Source: Verrucomicrobiaceae bacterium (GTDB taxonomy: Bacteria > Verrucomicrobiota > Verrucomicrobiia > Chthoniobacterales > Chthoniobacteraceae). Taken from it: 64,000 nt of DNA. Shown piece by piece: positions 54,436 to 63,600 of the stretch. Where the stretch lies: positions 1-64,000 of the forward strand of contig SXWH01000035.1 of assembly GCA_005791535.1 (NCBI GenBank), in the 5' to 3' direction. The translations under genes were made by a program, and so were the position numbers. The first letter of the stretch is position 1; each line of letters begins with the position of its first letter. The notes below the pieces were generated by a model. The model had not been told where the DNA came from. It did no database searches and was given only the letters and a program-made list of their open reading frames with translations.

Positions 54436-57400
54436 TCAGTTGAGGTAGGCAAACTCGTTCGTGGAAATCAGCGCCTGGCAGAAATCCGCCACGGCTTTGT
54501 CCTGCCCCGCAGGAAGTCCGTTGCGAATGAACGCATTGGCAGCAGCCAGTTCCGCAGGACGTGGCTCACGGCTCAGAGCAATGGCGTAAGCGCGGGAAAT
54601 CAGCGGCGAGAAATCCTCCCCGGAAAAGGTTCGTTCCTTCAGCAATCGCCGCGCAAACGCGAGCGACCAATCCCGTACCTGCGGGCTGTTCATCAACAGC
54701 AACGCCTGCGGCGCCACGGTCGTGGTCGGACGGCTACCCTGGCTGGAAAGCGGCTCCGGTGCATCGAACACCACCATCGAATTTAGGAGCTGGCTGCGCT
54801 TCACGCGGAAGTAAACGCTGCGGCGCTTGCTGTTCTCATCCAGCGTCCCGGCACCAAACATGGTCGGGTCCAGAATCCCCGCAACCGCGAGCGCCGAGTC
54901 GCGCACCGCCTCGCCCTCCATCCGTCGCGGCACGCGGCGCATGAAAAGCGTATTCTCCGGATCGGCGGCCGCCTTCGCTGCATCCGCAGCACTGCTCTGC
55001 CGGTAGGCGGCACTCGTGAGTACGATGCGATGAAGCGACTTCATCTTCCACCCGCTGCGGATCAACTCGCCTGCCATCCAGTCGAGCAATTCAGGATGCG
55101 TCGGCAACGCTCCCGTTTTCCCGAAATCATTCGGCGTCGCCACGATTCCCCGTCCGAAATGCTGCTGCCAGATTCGATTCGCGGTCACGCGTGCCATCAG
55201 CGTTCCCCCGCCCTTCTCTACGTCGGTGAGCCAGTTCGCAAACGTCCGGCGCTGGCCTGTGGATTTCGCATCCGAAGGCGGCGTCCATTTCCAGCGCTCG
55301 ATGCCCGACTCGCGGCTGAGGACCTGCAGGAACGCCTGGCTTGCTTCACCCTGTTTCTGATTGGGGTCGCCGCGTTTCAAAATGTGCGTCTTCTCGAGAA
55401 ACGGCGCGCCCTGCGAGTGCATCACAATCGGCTTGTATCCCTCGACGCAAACCATCACCGGCGTGGTGTTCTTCGGCTCGGCTTTTGCGAGCGCGTCGAG
55501 CTTCGCACCGAATTGCCGCCACTCCGCATCACGCTCGCGCCACCATGCAAAGAGGGCGTCGCTTTCCGCCGGAGAGAGCGCAGCCTTGGCGCGGAGCTTC
55601 GGTTGCAGCGCGACTATCGCAGCGGGCAAAGCGGGTGTCTTCAACGCGGGCGGACCACCTGCAAATATACCCAGCCGCGGACGCCCGATGCAGTGCGCGT
55701 CGTTCACGTAAAACTCCAGCTTCACCGCAATCCTCACGCCGCCCTCCACGTCCAGCGGCTCGGCAAATGAAAACACCGCAGCCTGATCCTTTCCGATTCC
55801 CCCGAAGTCCACCGCCCACCCGCTTTTGCGTTCCGCATCAAGCGACGATGCGACGGACAGGCTGTCCTTATTCTGCTGGTGGGTCGCCTCTGCGCCGGAA
55901 AGCTTCACTTCGCGGGCGACGCCGCCTTTGAGCGGAGTCGCCGTCACCGAAATCCTGCTGAGCGCAAAGTTCCCGTTCGACGCGCGACCGGGCCCCTTCC
56001 CTCTCATCGATTCGTGCGTGAGCGCTTCGAGCTTGATGCCCGTAATCTGCCGCGCGGACGTTGTCGTCACGAGCGTATAAACATCGTCCTTCGGATTAGC
56101 GCCGCCTGCGAGCCAGGAACCATCCTTCAAGTCCGTGAACTTCGCACCGCCCTGCGATGTGATGCTCTCGAGCACCGCTGTCTGCACCGCAGTCGTCGGC
56201 AAATCTCCGCCGGACGCAATCCACGCATCCATTTTCGGACGCAGCGTTTTTTCGTAAGCGGCCAGCGATGCTTTCAATTCCGCCACCTTCGCGTCATGCG
56301 CGGCTTTTTGCTTCGCACCGCTGTCGGCATCGACAACGAGGTCCACATTGCTGCGGACCGTCTTCGTGAAGGTCGTCAGCATCTGGTAATAATCCTTCGC
56401 CGGAATCGGATCGAACTTATGATCGTGGCACCGCGCGCAGCCCACGGTCAGTCCGAGAAATGCGCTGCCCGTGGTAGCCAGCATATCGTCGAGCGCGTCG
56501 TAGCGCGTGCGCTCCACTTCGTTCGCAGTGATCTGAGTTGGGAAAACACCCGCGCCCAAAAAGCCCGTCGCCATCATCGCCTCGGCGTTCCCCGGCGCGA
56601 ATTCATCGCCGGCAATCTGCCACTTCGCGAACTGATCGAACGGCATGTCCGCATTCGCCGCACGGATGACGAAATCACGGTAATGAAATGCGTGCGGACG
56701 ATCGTAGTCGTGCTCAAAACCGCTGCTCTCTGCGAACCGCGCGACGTCCAGCCAGTGCCGCGCCCACCGCTCGCCGTACCGCGGCGAAGCAAGCAGCGCG
56801 TCCACGACCTTCTCCCAGGCATCCGGCGATTTATCGGCGAGAAACGCCTCAACCGCCTCCGGTTCGGGCGGCAGGCCCGTGAGGTCGAGCGCAGCGCGGC
56901 GAATCAGCGTGCGACGATCGGCCTCCGGTGAAAGCGACAGCTTTTTCTCCGCAGCCTTCGCCTTCAGAAAAGCATCCACCGGATGCCCGCCGCTCGGCGG
57001 CACCGGCTTGGTGAGCGGAACGAAAGCCCACCATTTCCGATCCTCCTCGGTGACCACCGACTTGTCGCGCACGACCTTGCCCACAACGAGCGGCGCATCA
57101 TACGGAGCACCGAGATCGATCCACGCCGCAACCTTCGCGATGACCGCATCGGGCAGCTTCGGCTTCTTCTCCGGCATGTGCGGCTCCTCCTCGTGCCGCA
57201 TCATTTTCAGCATCATGCTCTCGGCCGCAGCAAACGGCTTCAGCGCCGGGCCTTCAGCGCCACCGAGCAGCAGGCCTTCGCGCGTCGCGAGGTCGAAGTC
57301 GCCCTTAGTCTTCTCGCCGCCGTGACATTTCAAACAGTGCTCTTTTAAAATCCCCGCCACGTCGGTGCGGAAGAGCTCCAGGCCTTTCGTCATGCGCTCT

Positions 57401-57492
57401 GCGTGGTCAGGCGGGACGACGTTTGCCGCCGGTGCCGGCAGAATTGTTCCCGCGATGAATGCAGCGATGGAAGTGGTTTGGATAAATTTCAT
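54436..57492 (-). CDS. PSCyt1 / DUF1549 / DUF1553 haem protein
   Basis: A 1018-residue protein with a signal peptide (MKFIQTTSIAAFIAGTILPA). The PSCyt1 haem site CLKCH is at 53-57. DUF1549 spans about 155-420 (LIRRAALDLTGLPPEPEAVE, SPRYGERWARHWLDVARFAE) and contains a second CxxCH, CARCH, at 352-356 within the family's ARCHDHKFDPI. A central discoidin-like region follows, then DUF1553 (about 760-1018: GRGIVATPNDFGKTGALPTH, RLMEGEA-type RRMEGEAVRDSALAVAG). These proteins oxidise unknown compounds at the PVC cell surface. The start at 57492 gives the signal peptide; a longer frame does not. It is divergent from the lysyl-tRNA synthetase gene. Confidence 0.92.
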   Translation of the reverse strand: MKFIQTTSIAAFIAGTILPAPAANVVPPDHAERMTKGLELFRTDVAGILKEHCLKCHGGEKTKGDFDLATREGLLLGGAEGPALKPFAAAESMMLKMMRHEEEPHMPEKKPKLPDAVIAKVAAWIDLGAPYDAPLVVGKVVRDKSVVTEEDRKWWAFVPLTKPVPPSGGHPVDAFLKAKAAEKKLSLSPEADRRTLIRRAALDLTGLPPEPEAVEAFLADKSPDAWEKVVDALLASPRYGERWARHWLDVARFAESSGFEHDYDRPHAFHYRDFVIRAANADMPFDQFAKWQIAGDEFAPGNAEAMMATGFLGAGVFPTQITANEVERTRYDALDDMLATTGSAFLGLTVGCARCHDHKFDPIPAKDYYQMLTTFTKTVRSNVDLVVDADSGAKQKAAHDAKVAELKASLAAYEKTLRPKMDAWIASGGDLPTTAVQTAVLESITSQGGAKFTDLKDGSWLAGGANPKDDVYTLVTTTSARQITGIKLEALTHESMRGKGPGRASNGNFALSRISVTATPLKGGVAREVKLSGAEATHQQNKDSLSVASSLDAERKSGWAVDFGGIGKDQAAVFSFAEPLDVEGGVRIAVKLEFYVNDAHCIGRPRLGIFAGGPPALKTPALPAAIVALQPKLRAKAALSPAESDALFAWWRERDAEWRQFGAKLDALAKAEPKNTTPVMVCVEGYKPIVMHSQGAPFLEKTHILKRGDPNQKQGEASQAFLQVLSRESGIERWKWTPPSDAKSTGQRRTFANWLTDVEKGGGTLMARVTANRIWQQHFGRGIVATPNDFGKTGALPTHPELLDWMAGELIRSGWKMKSLHRIVLTSAAYRQSSAADAAKAAADPENTLFMRRVPRRMEGEAVRDSALAVAGILDPTMFGAGTLDENSKRRSVYFRVKRSQLLNSMVVFDAPEPLSSQGSRPTTTVAPQALLLMNSPQVRDWSLAFARRLLKERTFSGEDFSPLISRAYAIALSREPRPAELAAANAFIRNGLPAGQDKAVADFCQALISTNEFAYLN

Positions 57493-57556
57493 AAACGCGG
57501 GGCGTGGACGGTTTTCGCAAGCTACCAACGGCTGCGTCCTGTCGTAATCGGTTAAA

Positions 57557-59386
57557 ATGCCGACCGCCTTCCCACGCGATGAGTTTCTTGCACTCCACGC
57601 ACATCCCGCTATCCCTTCGCGCCCTATGTTCTGGACCGAAGATGTCGCGGCGCGCGCAGGCGCGGGACCGCATACGATCAATGATTCGAAAACTCCGAGT
57701 GGCCGCGTCCACGTCGGCGCGCTTCGTGGCGTGCTGATTCACGACGCCATTTTCCGCACGCTGAAAGAAAAGGGCGTGGAAGTGCGCTACCTTTTCGGCG
57801 TGGACGACTTTGATCCCGTGGACGAAATCCCGAAGGGCGAGGACATTCATTTTGGCAAATACATCGGCTGGCCGCTCTGCAACACGCCCGCTCCATGCGG
57901 CGCGGAAGGCGATATGGCGGAGTTTTACATGAAGGAATTCTGGCAGGTGTTCGACGAGCTTGGCGTGAAAGTGGAGCGCTACCGCATGCGCGACATTTAC
58001 CGCAGCGGCCAGTTCGACAGTGAGATCGACACCATCCTCCGCAACGCCGACAAAGTCCGCGTCGCCTACAAGGAAGTCAGCGGCGCAGTCCGCCCGGACC
58101 ATTGGTATCCGTTCCAGGTCCTCTGCGAAAAGTGCGGCTGCATCGCGACGACCGAGGTCTATGATTACGACGGCAAGGAAGTCTCCTACCGCTGCCTCCC
58201 GACCCGCTGCGTGAACACCAAACTCCAGCTCGGCAAAGGCTGCGACCATGAAGGAAAAGTGTCGCCGTTTGGCGGAAACGGCAAGCTCCCGTGGAAGCTT
58301 GAATGGGCCGCGAAGTGGAAAAAATTCCCCGTCACCATCGAAGGCGCGGGCAAGGATCACTCCACCAAAGGCGGCTCCCGCGATGTCTCCGCTGCTTGCT
58401 ACAAAGCCATCTACGGCGGCAACGAACCGCTCCGCGTGCCGTATGAATTTTTCCTCGTCCGCGGCGCGAAAATGTCCTCCAGCAAAGGCATCGGCGCCAG
58501 CGCGCGCGACATGGCGAATCTTCTGCCGCCCGATGTCCTGCGCTTCCTCATGACGCGCACCAAGCCAAACTCGCCCGTCAATTTCGAAGCCAACGAAGAA
58601 GGCATCGTGAAACTCTTCAACGAATTCGACCGCTCGCACACGCGATTCTTCAACGGACAGGCGAACCCCGACGAAGCCATGACCTACCGCCTCGCCTGCA
58701 TGGCCGAGCCGCAGAACTACCGCCCGGCGAACATCCAGCTCGCCGCCGCGCTCGTGCAAATGCCGCATCTCGACGCCCGCGCCGAGCTCGCCAAGCGCAT
58801 CGGCTCCGACCTCACCGAGACCGACAACGCCCGCCTCGACGAGCGCATCCGCAGCGCCCGCGAGTGGGTGGAAAACTTCGCCGCCGAGGAGGAAAAAACG
58901 CGCCTCCAGCAGACCATGCCCGCGCGCGCCTCCGAGCTGTCGCACACGCAGCGCGCATTCCTCCACGCCCTCGCCGACGCCCTGCCGACCATCGCGTGGG
59001 AAGACGACGCCATCCAAAGCACCGCCTTCCACGTCTCGCGCATGACGCCCATAGACCAGCCCCTCGCGTTCAAGGCGCTCTACCGCATCTTCCTCGACCG
59101 CGAAGCCGGACCAAAAGCCGGCAACCTCCTCGCATTCCTCGACCGCGACTTCGTTATCGCCCGCTGCCGCGAGCTCGCCTTCGACACCGCCGAGTTCTGG
59201 AAAGAAAGCGCCACCACGCCCGAAGCCCTCGCCAAGTGGCTGGAAAAAGAAGGCGCAAAGCTCACCGGCAACACCGAAGAAATCGTCACCCACGGCGCCT
59301 ACGTCGCCAAGGAAATCATCTACACCTACGCCGACGGTAAACGCGCCAAAAAGCGCCTGCTCTCGGGTGGGGTGCAGTTGGCGTAA
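57557..59386 (+). CDS. lysK: class I lysyl-tRNA synthetase
   Basis: A 609-residue class I synthetase. The nucleotide-binding HIGH-like motif appears as TPSGRVHVG near 46-54 and the KMSKS motif as KMSSSKG at 305-311. Between them lie CEKCGC, a zinc-type pair, and GAGKDHSTKGGSRDVSAAC. Together these identify the archaeal-type (class I) lysyl-tRNA synthetase. Most bacteria use the class II enzyme; the class I form is found in archaea and a scatter of bacteria. No class II lysS is seen in this window, but that says nothing about the rest of the genome. It faces away from the DUF1549 gene. Its stop is followed by the palindrome at 59443. Confidence 0.94.
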   Translation: MPTAFPRDEFLALHAHPAIPSRPMFWTEDVAARAGAGPHTINDSKTPSGRVHVGALRGVLIHDAIFRTLKEKGVEVRYLFGVDDFDPVDEIPKGEDIHFGKYIGWPLCNTPAPCGAEGDMAEFYMKEFWQVFDELGVKVERYRMRDIYRSGQFDSEIDTILRNADKVRVAYKEVSGAVRPDHWYPFQVLCEKCGCIATTEVYDYDGKEVSYRCLPTRCVNTKLQLGKGCDHEGKVSPFGGNGKLPWKLEWAAKWKKFPVTIEGAGKDHSTKGGSRDVSAACYKAIYGGNEPLRVPYEFFLVRGAKMSSSKGIGASARDMANLLPPDVLRFLMTRTKPNSPVNFEANEEGIVKLFNEFDRSHTRFFNGQANPDEAMTYRLACMAEPQNYRPANIQLAAALVQMPHLDARAELAKRIGSDLTETDNARLDERIRSAREWVENFAAEEEKTRLQQTMPARASELSHTQRAFLHALADALPTIAWEDDAIQSTAFHVSRMTPIDQPLAFKALYRIFLDREAGPKAGNLLAFLDRDFVIARCRELAFDTAEFWKESATTPEALAKWLEKEGAKLTGNTEEIVTHGAYVAKEIIYTYADGKRAKKRLLSGGVQLA

Positions 59387-59442
59387 AACGCGGGTAAGTG
59401 TTTAAAGACCGCGCACGATACTTAACCAAATTTTGAGTAGCC

Positions 59443-59460
59443 GTGTGACCTCGGTCACAC
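59443..59460. other. perfect 18-bp palindrome resembling a CRP-type operator
   Basis: GTGTGACC-TC-GGTCACAC is a perfect inverted repeat with 8-bp arms, and contains TGTGA-N6-TCACA, the consensus half-site arrangement of CRP/FNR-family regulators. It lies between the 3' ends of two convergent genes (lysK stop at 59386, lipoprotein stop at 59472), an odd place for an operator. It lacks a T-run, so it is not a clear terminator. Confidence 0.6.
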
Positions 59461-59471
59461 AAGCGGGGCCA

Positions 59472-59870
59472 CTACTCCCAAGAGCGGTGCCTCAACTCAT
59501 CGCATTCCGATTGCGTGCCGACTGCGAAGACAACGGTTTTTTCGCCCGAGTGCACGAGCCGAACTCCAACCTTTCGGGCATTGTAAGGCTCATCATTGTA
59601 TAGCGGGATTACGTCGCCATTCGTCCGAATCGCTTGCTGCGAACTCCAGTGATAGAAGAACCGAACCGATTGAACCCGAACAATTCCATCCGCCGGGATG
59701 ACTAAGTCGATCTGCTTGGTATCCGTCCGCAAACCATCCTTATTCTCTTGAAACACAACCGGACCATGAAACGCATCCGAGAAGTGGAGGGTAACGACTG
59801 GCGCACTTTTCCGACAAGCGCTGACAAAAATCGAAAAAACTGCCAAAACTGCTATCGGGACTATTCTCAT
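59472..59870 (-). CDS. small lipoprotein of unknown function
   Basis: A 132-residue protein with a lipoprotein signal (MRIVPIAVLAVFSIFVSAC, the cysteine at residue 19) and a mature beta-rich part: VVTLHFSDAFHGPVVFQEN, KQIDLVIPADGIVRVQS and EKTVVFAVGTQSECDELRH. The sequence resembles small secreted beta-sandwich proteins predicted in many genomes, but I cannot name the family with confidence. It is on the opposite strand to lysK and convergent with it. The upstream region (59871-60198) has no visible promoter boxes. Confidence 0.65.
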   Translation of the reverse strand: MRIVPIAVLAVFSIFVSACRKSAPVVTLHFSDAFHGPVVFQENKDGLRTDTKQIDLVIPADGIVRVQSVRFFYHWSSQQAIRTNGDVIPLYNDEPYNARKVGVRLVHSGEKTVVFAVGTQSECDELRHRSWE

Positions 59871-60198
59871 ACGGCGGCCTTTGAGCGAGGCACGGTAAGT
59901 CTCGAATCATCAATTGGGAATAAAAAGCCATTGTTTAATCACCGGCGACTCCGAACGAATCGTCACCCATGGTACAAAGGAGATCGCATATATTACGAGA
60001 ACGCTGCGCTCTTTCCATCAATCCGCAATCGGATTCGCGATGTATGTCGGAAGGAGCAATGCATCGGCAGCGGACCATGGGGACACTTTCCCGAACTCGG
60101 CTTTGGCAAAATGCATATCCGCTTCCCGATGGCGCTTGATACGGGCACAGGACATCGCTTTTGACACGCTGCGGGCATCTGCTAGGTCCGGTCGCACT
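59871..60198. other. intergenic region with a short stretch like the 3' end of lysK
   Basis: No gene is supported in these 328 bases between the lipoprotein start (minus) and ridA (plus). In the plus frame beginning at 59914 a short stretch reads ITGDSERIVTHG, near-identical to LTGNTEEIVTHG at residues 571-582 of the class I lysyl-tRNA synthetase. At the DNA level about 28 of 34 bases agree (59937-59970 against 59263-59296). Similarity fades on both sides. This may be a decayed partial duplication of lysK, or coincidence. Bases here look less GC-rich than in the neighbours. Confidence 0.4.
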
Positions 60199-60576
60199 AT
60201 GAAACGCACCATCGCCACAGACGCCGCGCCGAAAGCGGTCGGGCCCTACTCGCAAGCCGTCGCATTTGGGAACCTGCTCTTTTGTGCGGGGCAGATTCCG
60301 CTCGATCCCGTGACCGGGGAACTCACGGGTGCCGACGTCGCAGCGCAGACGGAGCGCGTGTGCGAGAACATCGAGGGCGTGCTCGCGGCTAACGGGATGA
60401 CATTTGAAAACGTGGTGAAGACGACGGTCTTCCTCACGACGATGGATGATTTCGCCGCGATGAACGCGGTATATGCGCGCTATTTCCCGGAGCCATTCCC
60501 CGCCCGCTCGACAGTCGCAGTGGCCGGACTTCCGCGCGGCGCACGCGTGGAAATCGAAGTCACTGCGGCGAAGTAG
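60199..60576 (+). CDS. ridA: RidA-family enamine/imine deaminase
   Basis: A 125-residue protein of the YjgF/YER057c/UK114 (RidA) family. Typical segments are AVGPYSQAVAFGNLLFCAGQIPLDP at the start, FENVVKTTVFLTTMDDFAAMNAVY and STVAVAGLPRGARVEIEVTA, which carries the conserved arginine needed for activity. RidA hydrolyses reactive enamines produced by PLP enzymes in the cytosol. Length and order are normal. The ATG at 60199 is used because upstream codons read a non-homologous region. It precedes the DUF1549/DUF1553 gene by 63 bases on the same strand. Confidence 0.95.
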   Translation: MKRTIATDAAPKAVGPYSQAVAFGNLLFCAGQIPLDPVTGELTGADVAAQTERVCENIEGVLAANGMTFENVVKTTVFLTTMDDFAAMNAVYARYFPEPFPARSTVAVAGLPRGARVEIEVTAAK

Positions 60577-60639
60577 CCGCTGCGACTGCGAATCATTCCC
60601 AAAGGACCACGCGGGCGCGGAGCTTGTATCTGCAACTTC

Positions 60640-63600
60640 GTGAACCCGCCGCTCCAAACACTTGCGATCTTTCTTGCCGCCGCCTCGCTTCCGACTGCCG
60701 GCGCCGCTGAGCAGGACTTTTTTGAATCGCAGATTCGTCCGCTGCTTTTCGATCGTTGCTACGAGTGCCACAGCGGGAGCAATTCCAAGGGCGGACTGAC
60801 GCTCGATACGCGGGAAGGCTGGCAGAAGGGCGGAGATTCCGGTCCGGCCATCGTTCCCGGCAAACCGGATGAGTCTCTGCTGATCAAGGCCATACGTTAC
60901 ACCGACCCGGATACGGCGATGCCGCCGAAGAAGAAGGGAGGAAAACTCTCCGACGCACAAATCGCGGCGCTGACCGAGTGGGTGAAAATGGGCGCACCGG
61001 ACCCGCGGGTCGGCGGTGCGAAGATCGGCGGGATGAAAGCGGAGGACGTGGCGAAATGGTGGGCCTTCCAGCCGCTGCAGGTCCGTACGGAAGCCGGCGA
61101 TTCGGCGAAGATCGACGCGCTCATTTCCGAAAAACGAAATGCTGCCGGCAAAACCGCGACTCCCCGCGCCGACGCCCGCACTTTGATCCGCCGCGCGACT
61201 TACGACCTCACGGGCCTTCCGCCGACTGCCGAGGAAATCGCTGCGTTTGAGCAGGAATCTGCGCGTGATTTCGCAGGAGCGTATCGCGCCCTCGTGGAGC
61301 GACTGCTTGCCTCACCGCATTACGGTGAACGGTGGGGTCGGCACTGGCTGGATGTGGTGCGCTACGCGGACACGGCAGGCGAAACGGCAGACTATCCGAC
61401 GCCACTTGCGTGGCGGTATCGCAATTACGTCATCGAGTCGTTCAATGCGGACAAGCCGTACAATGAATTCCTCCGCGAACAAATCGCGGGCGACATTCTC
61501 GCCGAACGCGGCCCGCGCGAAAAGTATGCGGAACGGACAACGGCGTCGGGCTATCTGGCGATTTCGCGCCGCTTCGGGTTCGATTCGGAGAACTATCACA
61601 ACCTCACAATTCAGGACACGATTGACACGATGGGCCAGTCGGTGCTCGGCCTCACGCTGGGCTGTTCACGCTGTCACGACCACAAGTTCGATCCCGTGAC
61701 GATGCGTGATTACTACGCGCTTTACGGAATCTTCGACAGCAGCCGCTACGCATTTCCAGGGTCGGAGCAAAAGCGAAAGGCCCGCTCCGTGACTCCGCTC
61801 CAGCCCATTGCGGAGTCGGTGAAGAAGTGGCGCGAATTCGACGAGCGCGTCGCGACGCTGACCAATCATCTAGCCGAGCAAAAGCAGGGCGTGCCGTCGG
61901 GCATCCTGCGCTCCATGCACGATGGCGACGGGGATTTGGAAATGCAGGCCGCGGCAAGCGGCGGAAGCAAAGGTGTGCTCGTCCCGCCGTGGATTGCCGA
62001 GGGGAGAATTGACGTGGCGGCAGCCGCGCAGAGTCCGTTTCGCAATGTGTATCCTGCCGGGAAAGTGGGCGCGCACATCGTCGGAGGCAGCGGAGATTAC
62101 TCGATTGTGCGCGGGGTGAATCCACGCCGCACGGCGGCCAATAGCGCCGAACTTCACGTGAATCTCGATTTCCGAGTCGCCCCGCCGTCACCGAATGCAC
62201 AAGGCGTCCATCGCATCCGACTGGGCCCATCATCGGGAAAACCGGCTATTGCGCTAACGCTATCATCCTCAACTCTGTCGCTGCCCGGCGCGGCGGAGCC
62301 CGTCGCTCTTAAGCCCGGCGAATGGCACAATCTGCAGTTCACGCTCAACCTCCGAAGCCGCACATTCTCCGGCCGGCTCGCCACCACCGGCGGAGCAATC
62401 CCGCTGCCCGGCGGCCCGCTCGCGGCAGATTGGGCGGGCACGATCGATCGCTTCACACTCGACTCTTCACGCGGAAAAGACGGACAGGTCCCGGCGCTCG
62501 ACGTGGACAATTTCGCAGCGCAGGACTTCCCTCTCCGCGCCGCGGTGACAACCGTCCCGCCGCTCGCCCTTGCGACCAGCTCCGGTGACGAACCCGCGCT
62601 CAGTGCTGAGATGAAGCGCATCTTGGAGATGGACAGCGGATTTGACTTCCAGACAGATGCCGCACCTCCCGCAACGCCCTGGCACGCCGGACCGAATAGC
62701 GTGGTGAAGATTACCGCGGGCTCCCAAAGCACCTTCCGAAATCTTTTACCAATCGGCGGATTTGGCATCCACATGCCCAATCGTGGCGAATACGACGGCT
62801 TCGGGCAGACGCTCGCAGACGTGCGCCCCGACAAGGACGGACGGCTTTTCGTGGCGTTCGATTTCCGCTGCGCAAGCGCTGGTGCCGGCGGGGATGGCTC
62901 TTGGCGCTACTACCTTGGCAACGGTCCCGGCAATTCAGCGGCGGTGGAATTGTTCTTTAATGCGACCCACTTCTTCCCGCGAAACGGCGACACTCGCGAA
63001 CCGCTGTGCGCACTAACCGTAGGAACGTGGTATCAAGTCCAGCTCACGCTCGACACCAAGGCGAAAACGTATTCAGGAATCCTCGCGAGCGCGACCGGCA
63101 GCGCGGCTTTCACTGGAAAATTCGCCAGCGGTTGGAATGGCAAAATCGACTACACATTCATCGACAGCTACGGACACCGTGGCGGCGTCCGGCCGTCGCT
63201 GGATGCGGACAACTTCATCTTAAGGAACACACCGCTGCCTGCAGCCGACGTGATCGCGGCGGACACCACTGACGCATTTCGCGACGCCGCCGAACGAATC
63301 CGCAAGCGCACGATTGCCGCGAAGGAGCGGCTCGAAAACACACGTAAGGAACTCGAAACTCTGCTCATCGAAGGACCGGAGCCCGTGACGTACGGGATGG
63401 CGGAGGGCACGCCGCATAACGCACGCATCCAACTCCGCGGCGAAGCCGATCGACTCGGCGAGGAGGTCCCGCGCGGATTCATCGCTTCGCTCGGCGGCGC
63501 GGCCCTGCCGACTGATGCGGAAGGAAGCGGACGGCTCGAACTCGCGAACTGGCTGGCGATGCATCCCGTCGCCGCCCGCGTCATGGCGAACCGCATCTGG

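Noticed and set aside
57407-59293. 628-codon minus-strand open frame opposite lysK
   Set aside because: The plus strand encodes a complete class I synthetase. The reverse frame is a composition artefact.
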